42,912 nt of DNA. It comes from Bacteroidia bacterium (GTDB lineage Bacteria; Bacteroidota; Bacteroidia; UBA4408). The stretch spans positions 1 through 42,912 of the forward strand of contig JADLFI010000041.1 in the NCBI GenBank assembly GCA_020845635.1. Direction: 5' to 3'. The translations under genes and the position numbers were made by a program. The notes under the pieces were generated by a model. That model saw only the letters and a program-made list of their open reading frames with translations, was not told the DNA's origin and searched no databases. Below are positions 7,182-18,000 of the stretch, piece after piece. The stretch's first letter is position 1. Each line of letters opens with the position of its first letter.

Positions 7182-8807
7182 ATGAAAAACAAAATACTGT
7201 CCCTTTTTTTATTCTTCTTTTCTTATGCTTTCTTTCAAGCAGAGTATATATTTGCGCAAGGAGAGATTCATGGAAATTTTCAGGTAGATGCTCAGTACTA
7301 CAATGCCGATAGTGCCATTGGTGCTTTACCTGTTCCTGAAAAAATGCTGATGAACAGTTTTACCAATCTTATTTACACCAACGGCAGTTTTTCTGCCGGA
7401 GTAAGGTTTGAGAGTTACCTAAACTCAATGCAGGGTTTTGACCCCCGATACATTGGCAATGGTATTCCTTTCAGATATGCCAGTTTTAATCGCGATAATT
7501 TTACCATTACCGTGGGTAGCTATTACGAGCAGTTTGGCAGTGGTTTAATTTTTAGAAGTTATGAAGAAAGAGGTTTGGGGTATGATAATGCAATGGATGG
7601 CATTAGCGTTAAATTTACGCCCTATAAAGGGGTTTATTTAAAAGGCTTAGTTGGTAAGCAAAGATACTATTTTACACACGGGCCGGGTATTGTGAGGGGC
7701 TTTGATGGTGAAGTTTCATTAAACGAAATGATTACCTCTATGAACGAAAAGAAAACCAAGATATTTTTGGGCGGTAGTTTTGTAAGCAAGTTTCAATCAG
7801 ACCAAGACCCTGTTTATATTTTACCGCAAAATGTTGGTGCCTGGGCCTATAGGTTGAAGCTAAATCATGGCGGGTGGGCTTTCTTTAGCGAGTATGCCAC
7901 TAAAATAAACGACCCTTCGAGCGTTAATAATTATATTTATAAGAGAGGCGGAGGCTTGTATGTTAATAGCAGTTATTCGCAAAAGGGTTTAGGCGTTAAT
8001 CTTGCCGCCAAGGTTATTGATAATATGAATTTTAGAAGCGATCGTACAGCACAAAATAATGACTTAATGATTAATTATTTACCTTCATTAACCCGACAAC
8101 ATACCTACAACTTAGCTTCAACCATTTACCCCTATGCCACACAGCCCAATGGCGAAATGGCATATCAGGCCGACATTACCTACACCATGAAAAAAAATAC
8201 TTTGTTGGGTGGTAATTACGGAACAACCCTATTAATCAATTATGCCTCGGCCAATGGGCTTGACACGGTACGTGTTCCTAGTGGTTTGGGCTATAAAGCT
8301 AATTATACCAAGTTTGGACAGGTTTACTATAAAGACTTTAATATTGAAATTCAGAAAAAGATTAATAAATCGTTTAAGTTTAATTTATTTTATGCCAACT
8401 TTGCTTATAACAAAGAAGTAGCTTTAGGTAAGGTAGGCGAAGGAATGGTTTATGCCAATATTGAAGTGTTTGATTTTACCTATAAATTTAATGACACACA
8501 TGCGCTAAGAATGGAGTTGCAAGCCTTACAAACCAAACAAGATAAAGGCGATTGGGCAACTGTTTTGGCCGAATATACCATTTCGCCTAAATGGTTTTTT
8601 ACCGCTCTGTGCCAATACAATTATGGCAATAGTATAGTGAGCGACCGTCAATTATACCCCATAGCACAAATTGGATTTATTAAAAACTCCACCCGTGTAA
8701 CCTTAGGCTACGGAAAACAACGTGCCGGAGTATTTTGCATAGGAGGTATTTGCCGTGTGGTACCGGCTTCTAATGGAGCCACAATTTCTATTTCAAGCAG
8801 TTTTTAA
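7182..8807 (+). CDS. DUF6029 family outer-membrane beta-barrel protein
   Basis: This protein has about 541 residues counted from the ATG at 7182; a TTG at 7167 would add five. After a signal peptide (ending 'YIFAQG') comes a long series of alternating beta-strand segments rich in Tyr, Phe and Gly, such as 'ITVGSYYEQFGSGLIFRSYEERGLGYDNAMDG'. This is the recognisable N-terminal part of the DUF6029 proteins found almost only in Bacteroidota. The chain ends 'GATISISSSF', with the terminal Phe typical of outer-membrane barrels. The function is unknown. The gene lies between a TlpA-like thioredoxin and an Omp28-like lipoprotein, with gaps of 25 and 6 bp, so it belongs to that operon. Confidence 0.8.
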   Translation: MKNKILSLFLFFFSYAFFQAEYIFAQGEIHGNFQVDAQYYNADSAIGALPVPEKMLMNSFTNLIYTNGSFSAGVRFESYLNSMQGFDPRYIGNGIPFRYASFNRDNFTITVGSYYEQFGSGLIFRSYEERGLGYDNAMDGISVKFTPYKGVYLKGLVGKQRYYFTHGPGIVRGFDGEVSLNEMITSMNEKKTKIFLGGSFVSKFQSDQDPVYILPQNVGAWAYRLKLNHGGWAFFSEYATKINDPSSVNNYIYKRGGGLYVNSSYSQKGLGVNLAAKVIDNMNFRSDRTAQNNDLMINYLPSLTRQHTYNLASTIYPYATQPNGEMAYQADITYTMKKNTLLGGNYGTTLLINYASANGLDTVRVPSGLGYKANYTKFGQVYYKDFNIEIQKKINKSFKFNLFYANFAYNKEVALGKVGEGMVYANIEVFDFTYKFNDTHALRMELQALQTKQDKGDWATVLAEYTISPKWFFTALCQYNYGNSIVSDRQLYPIAQIGFIKNSTRVTLGYGKQRAGVFCIGGICRVVPASNGATISISSSF

Positions 8808-8813
8808 AGATAA

Positions 8814-9698
8814 ATGAAAATGAAAAAATTAAACCAATCAATCTTTCTGTTACTGAGCATTATTGGATTTTTCTATAGCTGCGATAATGTTGACCGTGAT
8901 GTTATTGCCAACTACGGAAAAGAAAAAAATAACGCTCCAGCCGACACAAGCATTACCGACTCGACCGAAACCAGGGTTAGAAAAGTATTGTTAGAAGACT
9001 TTACCGGGCATACCTGCCCTAATTGCCCTGCCGCTGCTGCCGAGATAAAGAATTTAGAAAACCTTTATGGCGATAAAGTTGTGGCTATGGCCTTACATGT
9101 TTCCTCAACATTTGCCGAGCCAATGCCCCCAACTTTTCCGGCCGATTACCGAACCACTGAAGGAACAGCTATTGACGATTTTTTTAAAATTTCACAGGCG
9201 GGTCTTCCTAAAGGAATGGTTAACCGTAGAGGCTATCAGGGGCAACATATTTTGCCATATCAGCAATGGGGCACCGAAGTAAATAATATTATTAACACTC
9301 CGCTTGATGCCTGGATAAGCATGAAAAACAGTTATGATGACAACACCCGAAAAGTTACCACCAACCTTAAAATAGATTTTGAAAACAATATTGACGATGA
9401 GGTTAAATTATGTGTTTTTCTTATTCAGGACAGTATTGTATCGCCTCAAAAAGATGCAAATACCCCGGGAGGCAAGGATCTTGATTATGTACACAACCAC
9501 ATGTTACGCAAAGGGCTAACTTCGGCATTTGGAGAAACTATCTTTACCAATCCAAAATCTGATACACCTGAAATCGAGAAAAGCTATTCCTTGGTATTGC
9601 TGCCCGAGTGGATTCCCGAGCATTGTAAAATAGTGGCTTATTTATACAAGGCAAGCAACTATGAGGTTATTCAGGCACAAGAGAAAAAAGTAAAATAG
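8814..9698 (+). CDS. Omp28-related outer-membrane lipoprotein with CxxC
   Basis: This 294-residue lipoprotein has a signal peptide ending 'IIGFFYSC' (lipidated Cys23). The core begins with 'VLLEDFTGHTCPNCPAAAAEI', the thioredoxin-like opening of the Omp28 family, with Cys68-Pro-Asn-Cys71. It continues 'VVAMALHVSSTFAEP' and a C-terminal beta-rich region. Omp28 was described as a surface antigen of Porphyromonas gingivalis. The CxxC suggests a redox-active or disulfide-bonded site, but its activity is not established as far as I know. The gene is in tight order with the TlpA-like gene and DUF6029, and only 2 nt separate it from the following barrel gene. Confidence 0.85.
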   Translation: MKMKKLNQSIFLLLSIIGFFYSCDNVDRDVIANYGKEKNNAPADTSITDSTETRVRKVLLEDFTGHTCPNCPAAAAEIKNLENLYGDKVVAMALHVSSTFAEPMPPTFPADYRTTEGTAIDDFFKISQAGLPKGMVNRRGYQGQHILPYQQWGTEVNNIINTPLDAWISMKNSYDDNTRKVTTNLKIDFENNIDDEVKLCVFLIQDSIVSPQKDANTPGGKDLDYVHNHMLRKGLTSAFGETIFTNPKSDTPEIEKSYSLVLLPEWIPEHCKIVAYLYKASNYEVIQAQEKKVK

Positions 9699-9700
9699 CT

Positions 9701-10318
9701 TTGAAACAAAATCTTCTTATCTGTTTTTTCCTTTTGCTGTTGCCGGCTGTTGCCAATGCACAGAACTTTGCCGGGGGCGGGTTGTTAGGGCTTAATGTTT
9801 CGCAAGTATCTGGCGATAATCTTGGGGGCTATAACAAGGCCGGAGTATATGGAGGATTTTTTGTAAGCCGTAAAATCAATGATAAAAGCGAAGTAGAAAT
9901 GCGTATTACCTATTCTTCAAAGGGTAGCAGAGATGTACCTAACTATGATAAAGGAAAATACACAGCCTATTTTTTACATTTAGATTATGTTGAGGTGCCC
10001 ATACTTTATCGCTATAAATATAAGTTTGTTTGGTTAATGGCAGGAATTTCGGGGGGCTATTTGTTTCACTCTTCAATTGCCAACGAGTCGGGGCCTTTTC
10101 CACCATTAAGCATAGAAAATCGTCCTTTTCATAAATACGAAGTGGCCACCCAATTTGGTGTATCAGTTCCATTGATGGAGCATTGGGAGGCCGAATTAAA
10201 AACGGCTGATACTTTTTTTCTGTTACCTGTACGTAAGCATGCCAGTGGAGCCACCTACCGCCTCAACTTTGGACAACTCAACAGTGTATTGAGTTTGTCT
10301 CTTAAATATAAATTCTAA
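9701..10318 (+). CDS. PorT-like outer-membrane beta-barrel protein, TTG start
   Basis: This 205-residue protein has a signal peptide (KQNLLICFFLLLLPAVANAQ) and an eight-strand barrel pattern, including 'LHLDYVEVPILYRYKYK', a motif seen in the outer-membrane beta-barrel family PF13568 (PorT-like). The C-terminus 'LSLSLKYKF' ends in Phe, as expected for BAM substrates. The start codon is TTG: no ATG gives a signal peptide, and the TTG lies 2 nt after the upstream stop, so translation is probably coupled. The specific role is unknown. T9SS PorT itself is one possibility but cannot be distinguished from the many other barrels of this family. Confidence 0.8.
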   Translation: MKQNLLICFFLLLLPAVANAQNFAGGGLLGLNVSQVSGDNLGGYNKAGVYGGFFVSRKINDKSEVEMRITYSSKGSRDVPNYDKGKYTAYFLHLDYVEVPILYRYKYKFVWLMAGISGGYLFHSSIANESGPFPPLSIENRPFHKYEVATQFGVSVPLMEHWEAELKTADTFFLLPVRKHASGATYRLNFGQLNSVLSLSLKYKF

Positions 10319-10333
10319 AACCGAAATATTAGA

Positions 10334-10906
10334 ATGAGTAATAAAAGCAATAAAATAGTGGTGGCTGTAACCGGAGCCAGTGGGGCTATTTATGCTCAAG
10401 TGCTACTCCAAAAATTGGTATTATTACAAGACCAAATACAACATATAGGAGTGGTAATGAGCCATAATGCTAAGGAGGTATGGCAATACGAGCTGGGAAA
10501 TAATGATTTTGAAAAACTCCCTTTTACACTATATCGCAAAGATGACTTCTATGCCCCCTTTGCCAGTGGTTCGGCAGGATATAATATGATGATAGTTTGT
10601 CCATGCTCTATGGGAACATTGGCCCGTATAGCCTCGGGGGTTTCTAACGATTTAACCACCAGAGCAGCCGATGTTATGCTTAAAGAAAGAAAAAAGTTAA
10701 TTTTGGTGGTACGTGATACTCCGTATAGTTTAATTCATATTAACAATATGAAAACTATTACCGAAGCCGGTGGTATAATTTGTCCGGCAAGTCCTTCATT
10801 TTACAGCCGCCCGAAAAGTTTTGAGGAGCTTGCCTCTACGGTTGTTGACCGTGTATTAGAGTTGTCGGGCTTAAATATTTCAACTTATCGCTGGGGCGAA
10901 AAATAA
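10334..10906 (+). CDS. ubiX: Flavin prenyltransferase UbiX
   Basis: This 190-residue flavoprotein makes prenylated FMN, the cofactor of UbiD-type decarboxylases, from FMN and dimethylallyl phosphate. Diagnostic motifs are 'VVAVTGASGAIYAQ' near the N-terminus (flavin-phosphate binding), 'VCPCSMGTLARIASGVSNDLTTRAADV' in the middle and 'LVVRDTPYSLIHINNMKTITEAGGIICPASPSFYSRP' towards the C-terminus, all typical of UbiX. I see no ubiD in the window. The gene follows the barrel gene by 15 bp and precedes a TlpA-like gene that probably has its own promoter. Confidence 0.95.
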   Translation: MSNKSNKIVVAVTGASGAIYAQVLLQKLVLLQDQIQHIGVVMSHNAKEVWQYELGNNDFEKLPFTLYRKDDFYAPFASGSAGYNMMIVCPCSMGTLARIASGVSNDLTTRAADVMLKERKKLILVVRDTPYSLIHINNMKTITEAGGIICPASPSFYSRPKSFEELASTVVDRVLELSGLNISTYRWGEK

Positions 10907-10926
10907 AATTGGTACAAATATTGTAA

Positions 10927-10954
10927 TTTGTTATTTTAATATTTATTAAATTTA
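10927..10954 (+). promoter_or_regulatory. Candidate promoter of the second TlpA-like gene
   Basis: TTTG (10927-10930) and TAAATTTA (10947-10954) are separated by 16 nt and approximate the Bacteroidota -33/-7 pair. Only the last base of the -7 box deviates. The start would be near 10960, 15 nt before the ATG. Confidence 0.4.
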
Positions 10955-10974
10955 CACTTTCAAAAAAGTTCAAA

Positions 10975-11517
10975 ATGAAAAAAATCAATTTACTGATAGC
11001 CATTGTTGCTGTAGCACTAATTACCTTTGGGTTTATAAGTAATCGTAAACAGGGGGTTACCACCGGCATAAATGTTGGACAAAAAGCTCCTGAGTTGAAA
11101 TTTAAAAACCCTGATGGAAAAGAAATAGCTTTAAGTTCAGTAAACAAGGGACGATACGTGCTTATTGATTTTTGGGCAAGTTGGTGCGGGCCGTGCCGTA
11201 TGGAAAACCCTACAGTGGTGAAGGCCTACAACAACTATAAAGATAAAAAGTTTAAAGGAGGAGCCACCGGATTTACCGTTTATGGTGTTTCGCTCGACCG
11301 CTCGGCCGAGGCCTGGAAGCAAGCTATTGCTAAAGATGGGTTAATTTGGGAAAATCATGTATCTGATTTAATGTATTGGAACTCTGAAGCCTGTAAACCA
11401 TATCAAGTTAACTCTATTCCGGCAAATTGGCTAATTGATAACAATGGTGTTATTGTTGCCCGAGGTCTTAGAGGCCCTGCTTTAGAAGCCGAGTTGGCCA
11501 AACATGTTCAGCCATAG
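10975..11517 (+). CDS. TlpA/ResA-like thioredoxin-fold protein
   Basis: This 180-residue protein has an N-terminal membrane anchor or signal (residues 4-20) and a thioredoxin domain opening 'GINVGQKAPELKFKNPDGKEIALSSV', as in TlpA/ResA proteins. The active site is 'DFWASWCGPCRMENP' with Cys71 and Cys74, and the cis-proline segment is 'VNSIPANWLIDNNG'. It is expected to act as a periplasmic thiol reductase. The CGPC site differs from the CSPC of the other TlpA-like protein at 6641, so the two may have different redox potentials or clients. It appears to be the last gene of the block. Confidence 0.9.
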   Translation: MKKINLLIAIVAVALITFGFISNRKQGVTTGINVGQKAPELKFKNPDGKEIALSSVNKGRYVLIDFWASWCGPCRMENPTVVKAYNNYKDKKFKGGATGFTVYGVSLDRSAEAWKQAIAKDGLIWENHVSDLMYWNSEACKPYQVNSIPANWLIDNNGVIVARGLRGPALEAELAKHVQP

Positions 11518-12042
11518 GAAAGAGCTTGTTTCTTTTTATTTACGCTCTATTTACCGATATTCAACTATACCTGTTGAATAAGTGAAGTATAGAATATAGC
11601 TTTTTTTATTGACTTTCTTAATTGAAGTCTTGCTTTATTCTTTAATCATTATAAAGCCTTGCAAAACGGTATTACTTTGTGCCACTGTGTTATGTTTTTA
11701 CATTCCCTTTAATAGCTTTGGCTAAAACTTGTGCATTATTCCTTATTTCACGAGTTTAGTTGTTTTCATATATAGTTTCAGATTTAATTCTCTTCCCTAA
11801 AACTTAGCGGTAATGCCTATTGTTTATCAATGTACCAAGCAGGGATTATACTGTATAAAATGATAGCTACTGCACAAAAATGGGCGTAAAGCCCAATAAA
11901 TACGATTTTTGTGATTGCAATATAACAATTGAACATTATGAACTTTACACAAGCACAAATTACAGAATATTTTTAGGATTCTTAGCTACAAAAAAAGCCC
12001 GAAAGATTTCTCTTCCGGGCTTTCACTATATAAACCAAACTA
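11518..12042. other. 525-bp intergenic region between converging genes
   Basis: I see no gene here. It contains a spaced inverted repeat CTATAC/GTATAG near 11563-11595, a small hairpin TGGGC-GTAAA-GCCCA (11881-11895) that on the minus strand is followed by a T-run, and the main minus-strand terminator at 11989-12023. A 64-codon open frame at 11880-12074 crosses the terminator and is not credible as a gene. Confidence 0.5.
11989..12023 (-). terminator. Terminator of the giant T9SS-type gene
   Basis: AAAGCCCG (11994-12001) and CGGGCTTT (12016-12023) form an 8-bp stem, with an inner AAGA/TCTT pairing. Read on the minus strand it ends in a T-run. It lies 20 bp past the stop of the 2392-residue gene. 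Confidence 0.85.
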
Positions 12043-15000
12043 TTATTGACGACTTAAATATACTTTCTCTGTAAACAATTGTTTGTTGTTGCTTATCTTA
12101 ACCAAGTATTGTCCGGCAGCTATGTTTGTTAGTTCAAACACTTTCTTGCCTTTCATAAGCACCTGACTGTAAGAGGCTACAACCTTACCACTCATATCAA
12201 TTAATTCTATGTTGGCATTTCCATCAAATTTACTGCCAAAATCAATATTTAGCTTGTTGCCTATGCCGCTAATGCTTAAAGCATTATTATTCATAACGGT
12301 TATGCCGGTAGTATTGTTAACTACTACAGTTGTGGCAGCTGTTGAAGTACAAAGCCCGTTTGAAACCTCTACAGTAACCGTATAAGTTCCGGCTTGTGTA
12401 AAGCTGTGCATTACATTGGCAGGGCCGTTGTTAATTATATTTCCATCACCAAAATTCCAGTTATAAGCACTAGCTCCTTGGGCGGTTGCAGTAAACACTA
12501 CATCTGTATTGGCAGCCATGTCAACCGAATTAGTACTTGCAACAATATTGGTTGGTATAGCATTTCCACCTCCAATAGTAAAATAATCTACAGCAGTATA
12601 AGTATTAGGGCTAACACCAAAGGTCATTTCGGCCATATAGTTACCCATGCTTAAATGATCAATAGTAAGTGTACCATTTACATTGTTATGATTGCTGATT
12701 AACACCCCGTTTTGGTCTTTTATGGCAATATTTACGGTATTGCTTGTTGGGTAGTTTATCACTAACTTACCATCATTTCCTTGGCAACTTTCGTTAAAGG
12801 CATTTAACTCCACTGCAGGGTGGAAATGAAGTATAAAACGATTGTTGATGTTTCCACCTGCTAAGGTAGCCGTATAACTTGGATTGCTACGCAAATTAGT
12901 AATTATACCGGCATGTAAATCTTCTAAATATACCATTACCGAAGGTGCTAAATCAGTCATATCGGTAGCCTTAATTGTATAAGTTCCGGCACTTTGTATG
13001 CGAAGACCTAAAGGAACAACTTTATCGCTATTTAAGCTGCCCATTTTGTTAATGCTAAGAGGAGTTTGCTCGATATACGAATAAATATTTGGAACCCCAC
13101 TCAAGCGGGCAGGTAAGAGTTTTGCATCGTCTGTTAAACTATAATTATCCTGACCCAAAGAACTAAAGTAAATGGTAGTGATATCATTATAGCCATTACC
13201 TTCTACTTCAAGGCGAATTAAATCAGGCACGGTATTATAACCGCTAAAGTAGTTGGTACTCAAGTCGGCCGGACTGGTTAAGCGAATACTGTTATTGGCA
13301 TTGATAGTACCTGTAGCTGTGGCAGTAACCATAATTCCTTGCGATGAAGCAATAGAGTTACCCACTATTGGAGGATTACCCACACCACCGCTGTAGGTAC
13401 CATAAGTTCCTACATAGCCTCCCGAAGACATGAATACGCGATATTCATCAATTAATATACTGTTGCCGGGTAAACTTCTAAAGGCGCTCCAACTTATAGG
13501 TGATGCATACGGATTACCAATAGCGTTGATTCCTTCGCCAATTCCGGTACCGGCAGTTTGTGTAATATTGTAACCCCCCGGAATACTTCCGTTGTTAAGC
13601 GGTCCAAACACATCTACCGTAGTATTACCCGGAACAACACAGGCAAAACCTTTTAACGGTGTTATAGGGTCATCAGAGGCGGTAGCCGAAATCCAGCCAT
13701 ATTCAGGAACAGGGTTAACATCAGTTTCATCATATTCCCAAACCGTAGGCAATACCAGATAGTTAGTTCCGGGAATAAATACCATATTATCATAAGCCGC
13801 TAAAATGGTAAAGTCATCGCGCCAGCCCGTAACAGGGTCGTTTACATAGGCTCCGCTTACCGGAGACGATAAATAATGATATCCGGTAGTACTTCCCACT
13901 TTGCGTTCAACAGATACGTTTCCGTTAATATTACCGCTTACAGGCTTAACCAAGGCAGTAGTAGTGGATGTAGAGCGTAAAATTAAATTACCATTACTAT
14001 TTAAGTTACCACCCTGCGCGGTTAAGATACAGCTTACCACAACACTATTGTTTAAGTCAACCCCGGCAACGGTATTGTTTATAATTAAATTTCCGAAAGT
14101 TGCTTTGGCGTTAATAGCTTGTGGTGTGGCTGATGTACCGTTAAACTCAACCTCTCCGTTGCAATCTAACTTAACGGTGGCATTAGCTACAGGACCTGCA
14201 TTCCAATTTTCTTTTACATTTAGCTTAAAGCCATTTAAGTCAAGACCTTGCGAGTTGAAATAAGGAGGCTGAGCCACAAATAAAGCCCCACGAATAGTGG
14301 TATTAGCATATAACTTAGGTTTTGTGCTAACAGTAGTTGGCACGATTACCGAAATGCTTGCATCGGGCTTGGTTAATGCTGTAGCATCGCCACCATGCCA
14401 GTTGGCAGGGTTATTAATGTCATCGTCAGAAGCCGCAGTCCAGATTAAACCACTGGTAACCGCCATTTTTACAAATTGGGCTGCCGGTGGGTTATTGGCT
14501 AGGGTACTTGCTAAACGTATATAGGCGGTAGAGCCCGGGGTAAGGTTATTTACGTGGGTATATGAGAAATCGCCAGCAGCACCATTGCTGTTACAAGCTA
14601 CTGATGATAAACTGGAGCAATTTGGACCGGTAAAAATAGTTACTACGGTACTTTGTACATTCAGGCTGGGAATAGGGTTTGAACCCGAAGTTGTTACCAC
14701 ATGCAATTCTCCATTGGCAGGAACAATAGTACGATACCAAACATCGCGCGAAATTGTGGCACACGATACACCTCCGCTTAAGGTAGCACCGGTTAAGCTG
14801 TAGGGCTTAAATAATGGGGTAGTAGTAACACTTACCGGGGGTTGTAAGTCGGCATCGCAAATATTATTGGTTAGAGCCGGACATACGGTAACACTTACCG
14901 AATTGGCACCTGTTTCGCAATTATCAATAGTATTGGTAGCAGTTACACTGTAAGTAATATTCCCAAAAGGTGCTGTATATACCGTAGTAGCAGGTGTACC

Positions 15001-18000
15001 TAATGTATAAGGTATAGATAATGCGGCATCTAAATATAAATCATTGGCCGGTGACCACTTATAATCGGTACTAGGTTGCGGTGAAACAATATTTATGGCT
15101 GCCGAAGGGGTTAGTGTACATATTGAAACCGAAGCCGGGTTTATGCTTGGTCGTGGTCTAACTTGTATTGTTTGAGTATAGGTAGCATTTGTACAACCGG
15201 GGTTCGATACAGTTAGCAATAAACTTACATTAGTGCCGGCATCGGCTGCTACCGGAGTATAAGTTGGCGAAATTGTTCCGGTATTGGATAATGAGCCGTT
15301 ACCAACCAACAAAGTCCAGTTAATAGTTCCATTAGTAGCAGTTGCCCCGCTAACGGTTAGTGGGCCGTTTTCGCAGGTAGATAATGGACCCGAGCCGGAA
15401 GCTGTTGGCGGGTCATACATGGTTATGGTAGAGATAGACGATACCGCGGTACAGCCTACACTATTGGTAATTACTACGGTATAATCACCACTTGTATTTG
15501 CAACATAAAATGTATTGGTAGCCAAAGGAATATCTACAGTGTTTAATTGCCATTGTCTGGAACTGATTGTTCCGGTGCCTGCCGTAGAACCCGATGAGTT
15601 TAATACAAGACCACCTGCCGTACAACCTATAGGGCCACCTGTTATTGCCGGCACCGGACTATAATATACACGGGCATTGCCTGTCATACCGGTAGATACC
15701 GGTTGTGCATCGGTGCCTACTACGGTATAAAGACCGGGTACGGTTTGCGGACCAAAGCTAATAGGGTTGCCCGTAGAGCCTGACTGTGTTTGCCCCGTAG
15801 GGTTTCCATCTAGATACAACTCGTAAGTTACACCAGTTTCTGAATTGGCTACACCTACGGTAGTGCTATAGCAGTTATTTCCTCCTGTTACAGCGTAGGC
15901 TATTGGGCCACACGAGTTTACAGTTACAGGGGTAGGGTTAGATTGTTTATAGCATGTTCCATTTTTTGTTACTACAGTGTAAGTGCCACTTACAGAGGTA
16001 GTGTAAGTTAGAGAACTTGAACCGGGTCCGGGAATAATACTTCCATTTAAAAACCACTGGTAATATGATGAAAGCGGTGCGGTTAAAGTAACAGTACCGG
16101 CCGGACAGTTTAGCGAGCCTACATTTATTACCGGAGGTGTTAAATCAGCCTGTGTGAAGGTAAGTAAAACATTACCATTAATGTAGTTGGCAGTACCCAT
16201 AGTACAAGAGGCAGTGTTTACTGTTCCGGCATTAAGTGCCCAGTTATTATTGGCATTGCCTGAACGGTTGGTAAAGTCGGTGTTATTAGCCCCCCTCAAT
16301 CCTATTTGTGCTTCTACTCCGGATTGTCCATCCACACAAAAAGGGTTCATATCTTGGTATGCTATGCCTATTTTATTGCTGTTTGCTCCGCCATTTTCAT
16401 TCAAAATTATTTGAAAGTCTAAGCGATTGCCATCAGAGTATCCCGGTCCCAAAATATCTTCATAAAAATCACAGCTTCCGTTAGAACTACTAAGCGAATA
16501 GCCTTTCCATTGAATTTTGAGTACACGGTTAGGCGCTACACCCGATAAAGTATAACCTATACTGCGTCCGGTATGATACCCGGCTGAGGTATATATGTTA
16601 GTTCCCACAGCCGAAATAAGCCCGTCAATAGTTCCCGAACCTCCTAAATTTGCAGAGGGGTTACTAATAACATGAGTGGCTGTAGGCGAAGGAACTCCGC
16701 TGCCAAACCAAATATACCCTTTTACACCTAAGCCAAAGGTGGTATAGGTAACTCCATTATATACAAAATCAAAACCTATAGGAATTCCGGAACCGGGTGT
16801 ATTAATGGCTCCACCCTGATAGTATCCGGTGGTAACACCGGTATTATTTAATACAACAGCCGGAGTAATAGCTGTATATTGCCCTGCTCCTGTTGTTCTT
16901 GACACCGATGCTCCACAGCCCCCACTTGTTGTTCCGTCAAGGGTGGTGCGGGCCAGCGATAGTGGCGTGTTAAACCAATAGCAGTTTGGCGAGGCGTTGT
17001 ATTCATATACATCAACAGTATAGTTGGTAAAGTTTGATAGTCCTGTTATGTTTACGTTGGTACCGGTGCCGTTATATACCACAAAGTTGCCTGTGCCGGT
17101 AGTTTCCAAGCCTGTACCTGTTCCAAAAACGGTATTTGGGGTGTATGTTACATTATAAGTAGGGGCAACCCTTGTGGTGGCAGTTAAACGAGCTACTACC
17201 AATACGTGCGTACCATTGCCTCTTGTCCAGTTGGCTGTCATTGAAACATTAGTAATATCCGTGTAATATAAGCTTGTTGCATTGGCGGTAGGGGCACAGT
17301 CAGCGGTGGTAAAACTGCCTGTATGTGCGGTTAGCTCATAACAAATACCCGTACTGTTATATTCGTAAATAGCGTAATGATAGGTAGTAGAAGGCAGTAA
17401 ATTAGTAATGTTTACACTATTGCCTGTATTGTTATATACTACGTAATTGCTTGTGCCAAGCAGGTCGCCACTACCAAAGGCAGCGTTAGCCGTATAAGTG
17501 TTTCCCGAAAGGGGGCCGGAATTTACCGCAGCACCTTGTCTTAACACTACTATGCGTCCCGCATTGCCATTACCATTTGTCCATTGCAAAGTAGCCGATG
17601 TGGTATTTAGTATTGGTGTAGAAGAAGCTGATGCACTAATGCTAGGCGGTGTACAGCTTGCTATAAGGAGTACATTATAATCTTCAATTTCACCAGCACC
17701 TCCAGTATTTACAGCACCGGTTAAATGGGTACAGGCATCACCCGTGCCTAAAGTATTGTTGCCAAAGCGGTGTCTTACGCGCATACGGGTGGTACCGGGA
17801 AGTGCCGTTGGAGGAACCGTAAAGTTAATAGTTCCCGTTCCGTTTGCAGCCGTTACCTGTATATTGCTTGCACTCAAGGCTTCGCTTGCTTCAAATACTC
17901 CGTTTTGGTTATAATCAATCCAAGCCATAATTCTTTGGTTGCTGGATCCTGTTCCGGTTTGTGAGCCTACGGTTACACCAAGGCTATAAGCGTTTCCTAT

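Noticed and set aside
11880-12074. 64-codon open frame on the plus strand
   Set aside because: It crosses the terminator of the giant gene and its 3' end, and has no coding character.
13901-14263. 120-codon and several other open frames antisense to the giant gene
   Set aside because: They are mirror images of a long Thr/Asn/Gly-rich coding sequence and lack starts with signals or recognisable domains.
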